A stretch of DNA of 64,000 nt from Jannaschia formosa (GTDB lineage Bacteria > Pseudomonadota > Alphaproteobacteria > Rhodobacterales > Rhodobacteraceae): contig NZ_QPLJ01000011.1 of the NCBI RefSeq assembly GCF_003340555.1, positions 1 to 64,000 of the forward strand. Direction: 5' to 3'. Under the pieces are notes generated by a model that was not told the DNA's origin, made no database searches, and was given only the letters and a program-made list of their open reading frames with translations. Shown here one piece after another: positions 15,518 through 25,922 of the stretch (position 1 is the first letter of the stretch; each line of letters begins with the position of its first letter). The position numbers were made by a program, and so were the translations under genes.

Positions 15518-17251
15518 TCAGTCCTCGTCGAACGGATCCCATTCCTCCTCGACCTCTTCCAGCGCCTCGCCCGCCGCCTGCTTCTCGATCTGCGCGCGGG
15601 TGCGGACCTCCAGCAGTTCGGCGCCCGGGAACGCGGCGAGCACGGCCTGGGTCAGGGGATGGGCGAGGGCGGCGGCCTCGCTCTCGCGGCGGGCGGCGTC
15701 GCGGGTCTCGGCGATGGTGGGGGCGCCGCCCTTGCCGATGGTGACGACCCAGCGCACGCCGGTCCAGCCCTGCAGGCGTCCGGCGAGGCGCTGCGGCAGG
15801 TCAGGGGCGGCGCCGGGGGCCAGATCCAGCTCGATGCGGCCGGGGGCGTAGCGGACGAGGCGCAGGCCCGTCTCGACCTCGACCAGCAGCTTCACGTCGC
15901 GATTGGCGCGGATCAGCTCGACCACCTGAGGAAAGGTCTGGAACCGGGAGAGCGCCTGCTCCGGTTCGGCGGCCAGCGCCGGGGCCGCGCCGCCGCCGGC
16001 CCGCGCAACCGGGGCGCCGCCATTGCCCGAGGGCGCGGGGCGGGGGGCCTGAGACGGCGCGGGGGCGGCGGGCGCGTCGCGCAGCTTGCGGATCAGCTCG
16101 TCCGGGGAGGGCAGGTCGGCGACATGGGTCAGCCGGATCACCGCCATCTCGGCGGCCATCATCGGGTTCGGGGCCTGCGCGACCTCCTCCAGGGCCTTCA
16201 GCAGCATCTGCCACATCCGGGTCAGGCTGCGCATCGGCAGGGCCTGGGCCATGGCCTGGCCGCGGGCGCGTTCGTCGGGGCCGACGGTCGGGTCCTCGGC
16301 GGCGTCCGGGCTGATCTGGATGACCGAGACCCAATGCGTGACCTCGGCCAGGTCGCGCAGCACGGCCATCGGGTCGGCGCCGTCGCTGTATTGCGCGCCG
16401 AGTTCCATCAGCGCCGCCGCTGCCTCGCCCTTCATGATCAGGTCGAAGAGGTCGAGCACCCGGCCCCGGTCCGCGAGCCCCAGCATCGCGCGGACCTGAT
16501 CGGCGGTCGTCTCGCCGGCGCCGTGGCTGATCGCCTGGTCGAGCAGCGACATCGCGTCCCGGACCGAGCCCTCGGCGGCCCGCGCGATCAGGCCCAGCGC
16601 ATCGGCGGCGATCTCGGCGCCTTCCCGGTCGGCGATTGTCCGCAGATGCGCGATCATCACCTCCGGCTCGATCCGGCGCAGGTCGAAGCGCTGGCAGCGC
16701 GACAGGACCGTGACCGGGACCTTCCGGATCTCGGTCGTTGCGAAGATGAACTTCACATGCGCGGGCGGCTCCTCCAGCGTCTTGAGCAGCGCGTTGAACG
16801 CGCTGGTCGAGAGCATGTGGACCTCGTCGATGATGTAGATCTTGTAGCGGGCCGAGGCGGCGCGGTAGCGCACCGAGTCGATGATCTCGCGCATGTCGCC
16901 GACGCCGGTGTTGGAGGCGGCGTCCATCTCCAGCACGTCGACATGGCGCCCCTCGGCGATGGCGCGGCAGGGTTCGCAGACGCCGCAGGGATCGGTGGTC
17001 GGCCCGCCGGTCCCGTCGGGGCCGATGCAGTTCAGCCCCTTGGCCACGATCCGGGCCGTCGTCGTCTTGCCGGTGCCCCGGATGCCGGTCAGGATGAAGG
17101 CCTGCGCGATGCGCCCCTGCTGGAACGCGTTGCGCAGGGTGCGCACCATCGGGTCCTGACCGATGAGATCGGCGAAGGTCGCGGGCCGATACTTGCGGGC
17201 GAGGACCTGGTAGGCCCCCGTCGTCGTCCTGTCCTGCGGCTGATCCTGCAT
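15518..17251 (-). CDS. dnaX: DNA polymerase III subunits gamma/tau
   Basis: This is the clamp-loader ATPase. The 577 residues start after a GAGGAGG site. YQVLARKYRP leads into Walker A GIRGTGKTTTAR (about 56-67), a zinc-binding cluster around CIGPDG and CGVCEPC (about 75-95), and Walker B YIIDEVHML (about 139-147). SRCQRFDLRR is the conserved sensor/SRC region. A Pro/Ala-rich linker (about 400-430) precedes a C-terminal domain ending EEWDPFDED. The full tau-length product is encoded in one frame; no slippery site was examined in detail. dps follows downstream. Confidence 0.97.
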   Translation of the reverse strand: MQDQPQDRTTTGAYQVLARKYRPATFADLIGQDPMVRTLRNAFQQGRIAQAFILTGIRGTGKTTTARIVAKGLNCIGPDGTGGPTTDPCGVCEPCRAIAEGRHVDVLEMDAASNTGVGDMREIIDSVRYRAASARYKIYIIDEVHMLSTSAFNALLKTLEEPPAHVKFIFATTEIRKVPVTVLSRCQRFDLRRIEPEVMIAHLRTIADREGAEIAADALGLIARAAEGSVRDAMSLLDQAISHGAGETTADQVRAMLGLADRGRVLDLFDLIMKGEAAAALMELGAQYSDGADPMAVLRDLAEVTHWVSVIQISPDAAEDPTVGPDERARGQAMAQALPMRSLTRMWQMLLKALEEVAQAPNPMMAAEMAVIRLTHVADLPSPDELIRKLRDAPAAPAPSQAPRPAPSGNGGAPVARAGGGAAPALAAEPEQALSRFQTFPQVVELIRANRDVKLLVEVETGLRLVRYAPGRIELDLAPGAAPDLPQRLAGRLQGWTGVRWVVTIGKGGAPTIAETRDAARRESEAAALAHPLTQAVLAAFPGAELLEVRTRAQIEKQAAGEALEEVEEEWDPFDED

Positions 17252-17309
17252 CGGGCCTCCTCGAGAGACTCCCGGTTCTAGTCACGCGGCCCCGTCGCGT
17301 CCACCGCGA

Positions 17310-17693
17310 TCAGAGCGTCCAGAGGATCGCGCCGACCGCCACCGCGCCGGCCGAGAAGACGATGGCCAGCACTGCGAACATGCGGGGGCTCTGCTCCTCG
17401 GTGGCATGGGTCTCGAGACGGCGGGAGCTCTGCTTCGAATTGCGCCAGGCCGAGAAGAAGATGAGCAGCGAGGCCGCGATGAACACGCTGGCCACGAGCT
17501 TCGGCAGCCAGGGCGGATCGGCGGCGTCGAAGACGGCGCGCAGGCCCACCGCGATGGCGATGGCGGCCATGCCGGTCCGCATCCACCCCGCGAAGGTCCG
17601 GTCGTTGGCGAGCGCGGTACGGTCCTCGGCCCAGTCGGTGCGAGACTCGGCCCAGTCGGTCTTGCGGTCGTGGTCGGGAGGCGTCTGGTCCAT
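17310..17693 (-). CDS. DUF202 (YidH-type) membrane protein
   Basis: This 127-residue protein has the DUF202 signature LANDRTFAGWMRTGMAAIAI. It has three predicted membrane helices, at about residues 38-55, 65-85 and 107-126. The N-terminus is hydrophilic, with a short near-repeat (TDWAESRTDWAEDRT). Function is unknown for the family. It stands alone between dnaX and the helicase, both on the same strand. Confidence 0.8.
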   Translation of the reverse strand: MDQTPPDHDRKTDWAESRTDWAEDRTALANDRTFAGWMRTGMAAIAIAVGLRAVFDAADPPWLPKLVASVFIAASLLIFFSAWRNSKQSSRRLETHATEEQSPRMFAVLAIVFSAGAVAVGAILWTL

Positions 17694-17839
17694 GGCGAAG
17701 CAGATAGGGCGGAGACGGCCAGGCCCAACCTCGCGAGGCCCGGCAGCGGCGACAGCCCGCCCAACAGCGCGCAGGCGTCACCCTGTCCGACACCTTCCGC
17801 AAGCGGACGGGCCCGCTGTCGCAGGCCCGAGCGCGGGCG

Positions 17840-19366
<1,527 letters not shown>

Positions 19367-19590
19367 TCGCGTCCTGATTGGAGAGCGGGGCCGTATTGCC
19401 CCGGCGCTCGGGTGGCGGAACGCGATCGAACAAGCGCTCCTCGGGATCGTCAGCCTGCATGTCCTGCGGGCGCGCTTCGCGTAGCAAAGTCGCCTCGTCC
19501 GGTCAATCGCTTGCGGGGTCGCGGGTCTGGACCCGGCCCATTACGACCTATGTGGTGCCCTCAACGCATCCGGACAAGAGGAGAATCGAG

Positions 19591-20016
19591 ATGCCGAAGA
19601 AACGCGGAAGCGCCCATTGGGAAGGTGGTCTGAAGGACGGCAAGGGCACGGTCTCGACCGAGTCCAACGCCCTTGACGACCAGCCCTATGGCTTCAACAC
19701 CCGGTTCGAGGACAAGGTCGGCACCAATCCCGAGGAGCTGGTCGCGGCGGCCCATGCCTCCTGCTTCTCGATGGCGCTGTCGATGGTGCTGGGCGAGGGC
19801 GGCATGACCGCTTCGGCGATCGACACCAACTGCGCGGTGACGCTGGACCAGGTCGACGGAGGCTTCGCGGTGACGAAATCGCACCTCGTCGTCACGCTGA
19901 CCGTCCCCGGCGCCGAAGAGTCGGCCGTGCGCGACGCCTGCGAGACGGCCAAGGCGAACTGCCCGATCTCGAAGCTGTTGACGGCCGAGATCACGATGGA
20001 GGTGAAGATCGCCTGA
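19591..20016 (+). CDS. osmC: OsmC family peroxiredoxin
   Basis: This 141-residue thiol peroxidase acts on organic hydroperoxides. The start is ATG 19591, preceded by AAGAGGAG; the longer frame from 19378 lacks family similarity. The peroxidatic Cys is in ELVAAAHASCFSMALS and the resolving Cys in ANCPISKLL, both in their usual contexts. It is monocistronic; its 3' end overlaps the convergent unknown gene by 26 nt. Confidence 0.92.
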   Translation: MPKKRGSAHWEGGLKDGKGTVSTESNALDDQPYGFNTRFEDKVGTNPEELVAAAHASCFSMALSMVLGEGGMTASAIDTNCAVTLDQVDGGFAVTKSHLVVTLTVPGAEESAVRDACETAKANCPISKLLTAEITMEVKIA

Positions 20017-20623
20017 CCGCCGAAGGGTGCAGCGCGGGGCGGTAGCCCCCCGCCAGCACCGCGCGCGCGACGGGGTTGGTCAGGATCGTGACCGGCCCCG
20101 TCGCCAACGCCTCGGCCGAGCCATAGCCGTCCGGCGCGTAGGGCAGGGCGCGGCCGCCAGTCAGCAGGAAGGCGCGCCCGGCCTGCGCGAAGAAGCTGCC
20201 GTCGGGCAGATCCGCGGCCGTCCCCGTCTCGTGGCGCAGGCGCCGGGCGCCGGGGATCGCGCGGGCCGCGTGAAGGCGCGCGTCCATCGCCGACGCCCCC
20301 TCGCGCGTTCCGAAGGCTTCGGCCCAGGCACCGCGCCACCTTTCGTAGTCGGCCCGCCGACATTCGGCGCAGGGCCGATGCCCGGCCGCAAGCGCCACCG
20401 CCTCGTCGAGGAAAAACAGCTCGGTATAGCGCCCCGGACGGAGGATCTTCCGGGGCTTTCCCCTCGGAACCAGCGTGCAGCAGACCCAGTTGCGGTGCGC
20501 CCAGCGTTTCGGCCCGATCTCCCCGGCCTCGTCGTGCAGGACGCCGCGATTGCCCATCATCGTGCCGCGTTCGGGGACGGTGGCAAGGCTGCCGTCGGGC
20601 TGGACGCGGTTCGGATGCGGCAT
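19991..20623 (-). CDS. Conserved hypothetical protein with CAEC motif
   Basis: A 210-residue cytoplasmic protein, start MPHPNRVQPDGSLATVPERG at 20623. Distinctive blocks are GNRGVLHDEAGEIG, RWAHRNWVCCTLVPRGKPR, and PGRYTELFFLDEAVALAAGH followed by RPCAECRRADY. The two Cys of CAEC and the preceding CC could bind a metal. I recall the same blocks in unnamed Rhodobacterales proteins but know no function. The start is one nucleotide after the stop of the gene at 20625-20981, so the pair is translationally coupled. Confidence 0.75.
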   Translation of the reverse strand: MPHPNRVQPDGSLATVPERGTMMGNRGVLHDEAGEIGPKRWAHRNWVCCTLVPRGKPRKILRPGRYTELFFLDEAVALAAGHRPCAECRRADYERWRGAWAEAFGTREGASAMDARLHAARAIPGARRLRHETGTAADLPDGSFFAQAGRAFLLTGGRALPYAPDGYGSAEALATGPVTILTNPVARAVLAGGYRPALHPSAVRRSSPPS

Positions 20624-20624
20624 C

Positions 20625-20981
20625 TCAGCCGCCGGTATCGAGCCGCGCCGCCAGAGCCGGATCGTCCTCCGCCGCTTCCTCGATCCGCTCGGCCCAGCCG
20701 GGCAGGGCGCCCAGTTCCGCCAGCGGGTCCGCCAGCCGCCCGCCCTCGTCGATGGGGAGCCCGGCGCGGAGCGCGGCGAAAGCCAGCTCCGGCTCCTCGG
20801 CGATAAGCGCATCCATCACGACGCCGGTCCAGGCGTCCGGCGTCTCGGTCCCCGGCTCCTCGGTCCCCAGATAGGCGACGTATCGCGCGGCGAAACGGTC
20901 GAGCGGCAGGTCTCCGGGGGGCAAGGCGTCCGTCTCCTCGGGCAGGCCGAGGGCCCGGGCGACGAGGGCGCGGGGGATCAT
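20625..20981 (-). CDS. Hypothetical protein, coupled to the CAEC-motif gene
   Basis: This 118-residue acidic protein (MIPRALVARALGLPEETDAL) is rich in Ala, Leu, Glu and Asp, and probably all-helical (TGVVMDALIAEEPELAFAAL). It has no membrane segment, cysteine motif or recognised domain. It precedes the CAEC-motif gene by 1 nt, so the two are probably made together. Codon use is consistent with neighbouring genes, supporting real coding. Confidence 0.65.
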   Translation of the reverse strand: MIPRALVARALGLPEETDALPPGDLPLDRFAARYVAYLGTEEPGTETPDAWTGVVMDALIAEEPELAFAALRAGLPIDEGGRLADPLAELGALPGWAERIEEAAEDDPALAARLDTGG

Positions 20982-21099
20982 CGGCGGTACCCTGTGCAGG
21001 GGGCAGAGGAGGCCTCCGCTCTCCGGCCCGCGGCCTCCACCCGAGGTGCCCCCGGCGATGCGAAGAAGCTGGATCGGCGCGACGACGGGAAGCGTCCGC

Positions 21100-22722
21100 T
21101 CACACCATCATCTCCTTCGTCGCGCTCAACGTCACCTTCGGGTGGTCGCGCTCGATCCGGTCGATGTCCCATTGCAGGCGCGTCAGGAAGACCGGGTCGC
21201 CGTCGTTGTCATGGGCGATGTGCTGGCCGTTCTTCGCGATCACCTGATCCACCGCGTCCTTCGGCCCCGACAGCCAGCGCGCCGACTTGAACTGCGACGG
21301 ATCGAACCGCACCGGCAGGCCGTATTCCTGTTCGATCCGGCTGGCCAGCACCTCGAACTGCAGCGCGCCGACAACGCCGACGATGAAGCCCGAGCCGATG
21401 GCGGGTTTGAAGACCTTGGCCGCGCCCTCCTCGGCGAACTGCATCAGCGCCTTCTCCAGGTGCTTGGCCTTCATCGGATCGCCCGCCCGCGCCGTCTGCA
21501 ACAACTCCGGCGCGAAGGAGGGGATGCCGGTGAAGCGCAGCGTCTCGCCCTCGGTCAGCGCGTCGCCGATGCGGAGCTGGCCGTGGTTCGGGATGCCGAT
21601 GATGTCGCCGGCCCAGGCCTCCTCGGCCAGCTCGCGGTCGGCGGCGAGGAACAGCACCGGGTTGGTGATCGCCATGGGCTTCTTCGACCGGACATGGGTC
21701 AGCTTCATCCCCCGCTCGAAATGTCCCGAGGCAAGGCGCACGAAGGCCACCCGGTCCCGGTGCTTGGGGTCCATGTTCGCCTGCACCTTGAAGACGAAGC
21801 CCGTGACCTTCGACTCGTCGGCGCTGACCTGGCGCGGTTCCGCCCTCTGCGGCTGCGGAGGCGGCCCGAACTCGGCGATTCCGGTCATCAGCTCCTGCAC
21901 GCCGAAGCTGTTGATGGCCGAGCCGAACCAGATCGGCGTCAGCGTGCCGTCGAGAAAGGCCGTGCGGTCGAAGGCGGGCAGCAGCTCCCGCGCCATCTCC
22001 ACCTCCTCGCGCAGCTTCGCGAGCAGGTCGGCGGGGACGTGGCTTTCAAGCTTCGGGTCGTCCAGCCCGCTGATCTTCACCGTCTCGGCGACCCGGTTGC
22101 GGTCGGCCCGGTCCATCAGCTCCAGCCGGTCGTGCAGCATGTCGTAGCAGCCGAGGAAGTCGCGCCCCATCCCGATCGGCCAGGAGGCGGGGGCCACGTC
22201 GATGGCGAGGTTCTCCTGGATCTCGTCGACGATGTCGAAGGTGTCCCGGCTCTCGCGGTCCATCTTGTTGCAGAAGGTCAGGATCGGCAGGTCGCGCAGG
22301 CGGCAGACCTCGAACAGCTTCTGGGTCTGGCTCTCGACGCCTTTCGCGCCGTCGATCACCATCACGGCGGCGTCGACGGCGGTGATCGTGCGATAGGTGT
22401 CCTCGGAGAAGTCCGAGTGGCCGGGCGTGTCGACGAGGTTGAAGCGATAGGCCTGGCCACCCTTCGTGAAGTCGAAGGACATCGCCGAGGCGGAGACCGA
22501 GATGCCCCGCTCCTGCTCCATCTTCATGAAGTCCGACCGCGTCCGCCGCGCCTCGCCCTTGGCGCGCACCTGCCCCGCCATCTGGATCGCGCCGCCGTAG
22601 AGAAGGAACTTCTCGGTCAGGGTCGTCTTGCCCGCATCCGGGTGCGAGATGATCGCGAAGGTGCGGCGCCGCCCGATCTCGGGCGGCAGCGGGGGCGCGT
22701 TGGTCTGGAGCGTGTCGGGCAT
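21100..22722 (-). CDS. prfC: Peptide chain release factor 3
   Basis: This GTPase recycles RF1/RF2 from the ribosome after termination. The start at 22722 (MPDTLQTNAPPLPPEIGRRR) gives 540 residues, typical for RF3; the longer frame to 22833 is not needed. GTPase motifs are G1 SHPDAGKTT (26-34), switch/G3 VDTPGHSDF, and G4 FCNKMDRE. RF3-specific sequence includes RTRSDFMKMEQERGISVSAS. The C-terminal domain is complete and ends ATKEMMV. Confidence 0.96.
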   Translation of the reverse strand: MPDTLQTNAPPLPPEIGRRRTFAIISHPDAGKTTLTEKFLLYGGAIQMAGQVRAKGEARRTRSDFMKMEQERGISVSASAMSFDFTKGGQAYRFNLVDTPGHSDFSEDTYRTITAVDAAVMVIDGAKGVESQTQKLFEVCRLRDLPILTFCNKMDRESRDTFDIVDEIQENLAIDVAPASWPIGMGRDFLGCYDMLHDRLELMDRADRNRVAETVKISGLDDPKLESHVPADLLAKLREEVEMARELLPAFDRTAFLDGTLTPIWFGSAINSFGVQELMTGIAEFGPPPQPQRAEPRQVSADESKVTGFVFKVQANMDPKHRDRVAFVRLASGHFERGMKLTHVRSKKPMAITNPVLFLAADRELAEEAWAGDIIGIPNHGQLRIGDALTEGETLRFTGIPSFAPELLQTARAGDPMKAKHLEKALMQFAEEGAAKVFKPAIGSGFIVGVVGALQFEVLASRIEQEYGLPVRFDPSQFKSARWLSGPKDAVDQVIAKNGQHIAHDNDGDPVFLTRLQWDIDRIERDHPKVTLSATKEMMV

Positions 22723-22823
22723 GCCGCCCCTATAGGCGCGCCCGCGACCCGTCGCAATCGGGGGCCACGCGTTAACGGTTTGCAGCAATTCGCGCGCTAA
22801 CGCTGGCGGCAGGAGGGTGCGCC

Positions 22824-22943
22824 ATGCGGGCATTCAGACGTCAGGCCATCGCCATCGAATGGGCGGTCGGCCTTGCCGCGCGCGGGGTCGCGCGGGGCTA
22901 CCACATCGTGCGGGCGGCGCGTTCCGGCCATTCGGCGTCATAG
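22824..22943 (+). CDS. Possible small protein, 39 residues
   Basis: An AGGAGG site at the ideal distance precedes ATG 22824. The short frame (MRAFRRQAIAIEWAVGLAAR...) is basic and helical and ends at TAG 22941-22943. Its last 46 nt overlap the 3' end of the antisense PPOX gene. The strong ribosome-binding site is the only positive evidence. Confidence 0.3.
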   Translation: MRAFRRQAIAIEWAVGLAARGVARGYHIVRAARSGHSAS

Positions 22944-23500
22944 GCGGCGCCGTCGAACCCGGCCTTCGCCTCCGCCAGCAGCGCCCCGACGCTGGGCAGG
23001 TCCGGGGCAAGCCGGCCGGACCAGAGATCCGCGCGCAGGATCGCGCGGGCGCATTGGCTGTAGATCTCGCCGATCGTGACGACGACGACGAGGGTCGGTC
23101 GCCGCCCGCGATCCTCGAACCGCGCGACCAGACCGGGATCGGTCGTCAGCCGGGAAGTGCCGTTGACCCGCACGACATTGGCCGACCCGGGCACGAGGAA
23201 CATCAGCGACATGCGCGGATCGCGCACGATGTTGCGCAAGCTGTCCAGCCGCTGGTTCCCCCGCCAGTCGGGCAGCAGCAGCGTCCGGTCGTCGGGCGCC
23301 TGCACGACCGGGCCATCGTCGCCGCGCGGGCTGGCATCCGTCCCCTCGGGCCCGACCGTCGAGAGGATGCAGAAGCGCGAGGCCATCACCCACCGGCGGT
23401 AGAGCGGCGTCAGCCGGTCCGCCACCTTGTCCAGCGCCGGCGCGCCCGGAGCGCCATAGAGCGCGTGCAGCGCGTCGAGATCGGTGACGTCGTGAGCCAT
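22898..23500 (-). CDS. Pyridoxamine 5'-phosphate oxidase-like flavoprotein (MSMEG_1061-type)
   Basis: This 200-residue FMN-binding split-barrel protein contains SRFCILSTVGPEGTDASPRG and LLLPDWRGNQRLDSLRNIVR, followed by PRMSLMFLVPG. These are the hallmarks of the PPOX-type FMN-dependent family represented by MSMEG_1061. It is probably an FMN-dependent reductase or oxidase of unknown substrate, not the PLP biosynthesis enzyme PdxH. It is a single gene, convergent with the small ORF noted at 22824. Confidence 0.82.
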   Translation of the reverse strand: MAHDVTDLDALHALYGAPGAPALDKVADRLTPLYRRWVMASRFCILSTVGPEGTDASPRGDDGPVVQAPDDRTLLLPDWRGNQRLDSLRNIVRDPRMSLMFLVPGSANVVRVNGTSRLTTDPGLVARFEDRGRRPTLVVVVTIGEIYSQCARAILRADLWSGRLAPDLPSVGALLAEAKAGFDGAAYDAEWPERAARTMW

Positions 23501-23684
23501 GCCCGCCTTATCCCCGCCGGAGGCTGTCGGCGCAACGGCGGCGAGGTCGCCCGGACCTCCTCGTCACGGGTTCGCGGGTTCCCGAATTCCAACCTCTACC
23601 CCGCGACCGATCCTTCAGGCCGAAGCGCGGCGCGACAGCGCCCGGGCGGGCGGGGGCTCGATGCCCCCGGGCGCCCGTCTCCCC

Positions 23685-24497
23685 CTAGTGCGTCGGCTCG
23701 ACCACCGGATCGATGAGCGTGCGGCCGCCGTCGACGGTCAGGATCTGGCCGATCATGAAGCCCGACGCGCTCGACACCAGGTATTGCACCGTCTCCGCCA
23801 GCTCCGTCGGGGCGGCGATGCGGCCCATCGGCGTCGCGTCGACGATGGCGCGGCGCAGGTCGCTCTCCTCCGAGATGCGCTGCTTGAGGTTGGCCGACAT
23901 GACCGAGCCGACCGCCAGCCCGTTGACGCGGATACGCTTGGAGGCAAGCGAGACCGCCAGCGAGCGCGTCGCCTGGTCCAGCGCGGCCGCGCTGACCGAG
24001 TAGGCCAGAAGCTCCGGCTGCGTGCGCCGCCCGGCGATCGAGCCGACGTTGACGATCGAGCCGATGATCCCCTCGTCCTGCCCGTCCTCCTCGGCCTGGT
24101 GGATCATGCGCTTCGCCACGGCCTGGCTCAGCCGCAGCGCGGTCATCAGGTTCTGCTCCAAGAGGATGCCGACGCTGTCGTCCTCGGGGTCGAGCGGATC
24201 GGTGATCATGATCTGGCGCGAGGCGTTGACCAGGATGTCGACCCGGTCGAAGGCGTCGATGGTCGCCGACAGCAGGTTGGCGATGGTCAGCCGCTCGCGC
24301 AGGTCTCCCGCGAAATAGCGCAGGTTGCCGGCCTCGTCGCTCTGCGCCTCGCCGATCTCGTCCTCCAGCCTTCCCTCGTCGCGGTCGGCGAACATCACGT
24401 TCGCGCCCTGCTCGACGAAGTGGCGCGCGATGGCGAGGCCGACGCCGTTGGCGGCGCCGGTGACGATGGCGGTCTTGCCCTCGATGCTGAGGCTCAT
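23685..24497 (-). CDS. SDR-family protein lacking the catalytic lysine
   Basis: A 270-residue Rossmann protein with the nucleotide-binding motif TGAANGVGLAIA and a C-terminal MIGQILTVDGGRT typical of short-chain dehydrogenases. The active-site Tyr is in AYSVSAAAL. The position of the invariant Lys (Tyr+4) is Ala, and the NNAG motif is replaced by NASRQ. Redox activity by the normal mechanism is therefore doubtful; a binding or regulatory role is possible. Its ATG overlaps the stop of the RsmC-like gene by 4 nt, so the two are translationally coupled. Confidence 0.85.
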   Translation of the reverse strand: MSLSIEGKTAIVTGAANGVGLAIARHFVEQGANVMFADRDEGRLEDEIGEAQSDEAGNLRYFAGDLRERLTIANLLSATIDAFDRVDILVNASRQIMITDPLDPEDDSVGILLEQNLMTALRLSQAVAKRMIHQAEEDGQDEGIIGSIVNVGSIAGRRTQPELLAYSVSAAALDQATRSLAVSLASKRIRVNGLAVGSVMSANLKQRISEESDLRRAIVDATPMGRIAAPTELAETVQYLVSSASGFMIGQILTVDGGRTLIDPVVEPTH

Positions 24498-25477
24498 GCC
24501 TGTCTCCGGTTGGGGCGGCGGGCCGCGATCACCTTGTAGCCCCGGGCGTCCTCCAGGACCGTGACCTCTCCGAAGGCCGCGTTCAGGGCCGCCTCATAGG
24601 GCAGGTGGCGGTTGGCGACCAGCAGAAGGCGGCCGCGCGGGCTCAGAAGCCGCGCGGCCGCGGCGACGAAGGCGCGCCCGAGGTCGGGATCGGCCTTGCG
24701 CGCGGCATGGAAGGGCGGGTTGGTGACGATGGCGTCGAAAGGGCCGCCCTCGAACCTCGTCGCATCGGCCCAGTGGAAACGCACGCGGGGGTCGGTGACG
24801 TTCGCGCGCGCGCTCTCCAGCGCCGCGTGCTCGGCCTCGACCAGATGGCACTCCCGCACCGCGTCGGAGTCCAGCACCCGCGCGGACAGGTATCCCCAGC
24901 CCGCGCCGAGGTCGCAGACCGACCCCGAGAGGCCACCGAGATGCCCGGCCAGAAGCGCCGAGCCCGGATCGACCCCATCCGCCGAGAACACGCCCGGCGC
25001 GGTCCGGAAGCCCCCGGCCACCGAAGGCGCGGTCGCCCAGTCTTCCGGCACCGTCGCGGGCGCCTCGAAGGCGAAGCACTTGCCGTGGGCCTTGGAATAG
25101 ACCTCTCCGACCGGGACGGAGCCCCGCAGCCGCTTCAGCACCGAATCGACGCCGTCGGTCTTGGCCCCGTCGACGATCACGGTCCCGCCGGCGCCCACCC
25201 TCGCGCAGGCCCGCGCCAGCAGATCGAAGCTCAGCGCCTTGGCGCGGGCGGCGAAGACCACGGCGGCAGCGAAGGAGCCTTCCGCGCGCGGAACGACCGT
25301 CAGCCCCCGCGCCTCCAGCGCGTCGACATCCGGCCGGAACCCGTGCTCGACCACGACCCGGTCGACCGGCAGCCCGTCCAGCGACAGGTCGCCCGGTGGC
25401 CGCAGCAGCAGGACCCGCCCCTCGGGCGGCAGCCGGACGATCCCGCCGGACAGCGCGAGGGACAGGCGATCGGTCAT
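24494..25477 (-). CDS. RsmC-like class I SAM-dependent methyltransferase
   Basis: This 327-residue protein has the two-domain layout of RsmC/RlmG: a degenerate N-terminal Rossmann half (to about 150) and an active C-terminal half. The latter has the SAM-binding motif CDLGAGWGYLSARVL and the catalytic TNPPFH, characteristic of guanine-N2 or adenine-N6 methylation of RNA. It probably modifies 16S rRNA. It is the first gene of a coupled pair with the SDR-like gene. Confidence 0.85.
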   Translation of the reverse strand: MTDRLSLALSGGIVRLPPEGRVLLLRPPGDLSLDGLPVDRVVVEHGFRPDVDALEARGLTVVPRAEGSFAAAVVFAARAKALSFDLLARACARVGAGGTVIVDGAKTDGVDSVLKRLRGSVPVGEVYSKAHGKCFAFEAPATVPEDWATAPSVAGGFRTAPGVFSADGVDPGSALLAGHLGGLSGSVCDLGAGWGYLSARVLDSDAVRECHLVEAEHAALESARANVTDPRVRFHWADATRFEGGPFDAIVTNPPFHAARKADPDLGRAFVAAAARLLSPRGRLLLVANRHLPYEAALNAAFGEVTVLEDARGYKVIAARRPNRRQA

Positions 25478-25487
25478 GAGCGGAGGA

Positions 25488-25844
25488 TTACTCCTCCTTC
25501 TCCATCGTGCATTGCAGGGGGTGCTGGTTGCGGCGGGCGAAATCCATCACCTGCGCGACCTTGGTCTCTGCGATCTCGTGGCTGAAGACGCCGACGACGG
25601 CCACGCCCTTCTTGTGGACGGTCAGCATGATCTCGACCGCATGGCTGTGGCCGATGCCGAAGAACCGCTCCAGCACGTGGACGACGAATTCCATCGGCGT
25701 GTAGTCGTCATTGAGCAGCAGCACCTTGTAGAGCGGCGGCTTCGCCGTCTTCGGCTTGGTCTTGGTGACGACCGAGGTGTCGCCCTCGTCGTTCCGGCCC
25801 GGCGGCTTGCCGGCCATTGCCTGAAACTGGATATCGTTGCGCAT
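25488..25844 (-). CDS. clpS: ATP-dependent Clp protease adaptor ClpS
   Basis: This N-end-rule adaptor delivers substrates to ClpAP. The start chosen is ATG 25844 ([12 protein letters not shown]), preceded by AGAGG; 118 residues. The family core is [20 protein letters not shown], then HVHKKG-like [21 protein letters not shown]. The Asn-Asp pair that contacts N-degrons is conserved. It is divergent from the HAD gene with a 78-bp gap. clpA is not adjacent in this window. Confidence 0.95.
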   Translation of the reverse strand: MRNDIQFQAMAGKPPGRNDEGDTSVVTKTKPKTAKPPLYKVLLLNDDYTPMEFVVHVLERFFGIGHSHAVEIMLTVHKKGVAVVGVFSHEIAETKVAQVMDFARRNQHPLQCTMEKEE

Positions 25845-25922
25845 GGGCGCCTCTGGCGTTTGCGTCTGGAACCGGGTGACCTTCGGATATAGGCGGCCCA
25901 GACCTATAGAAAAGAGGCGCCG

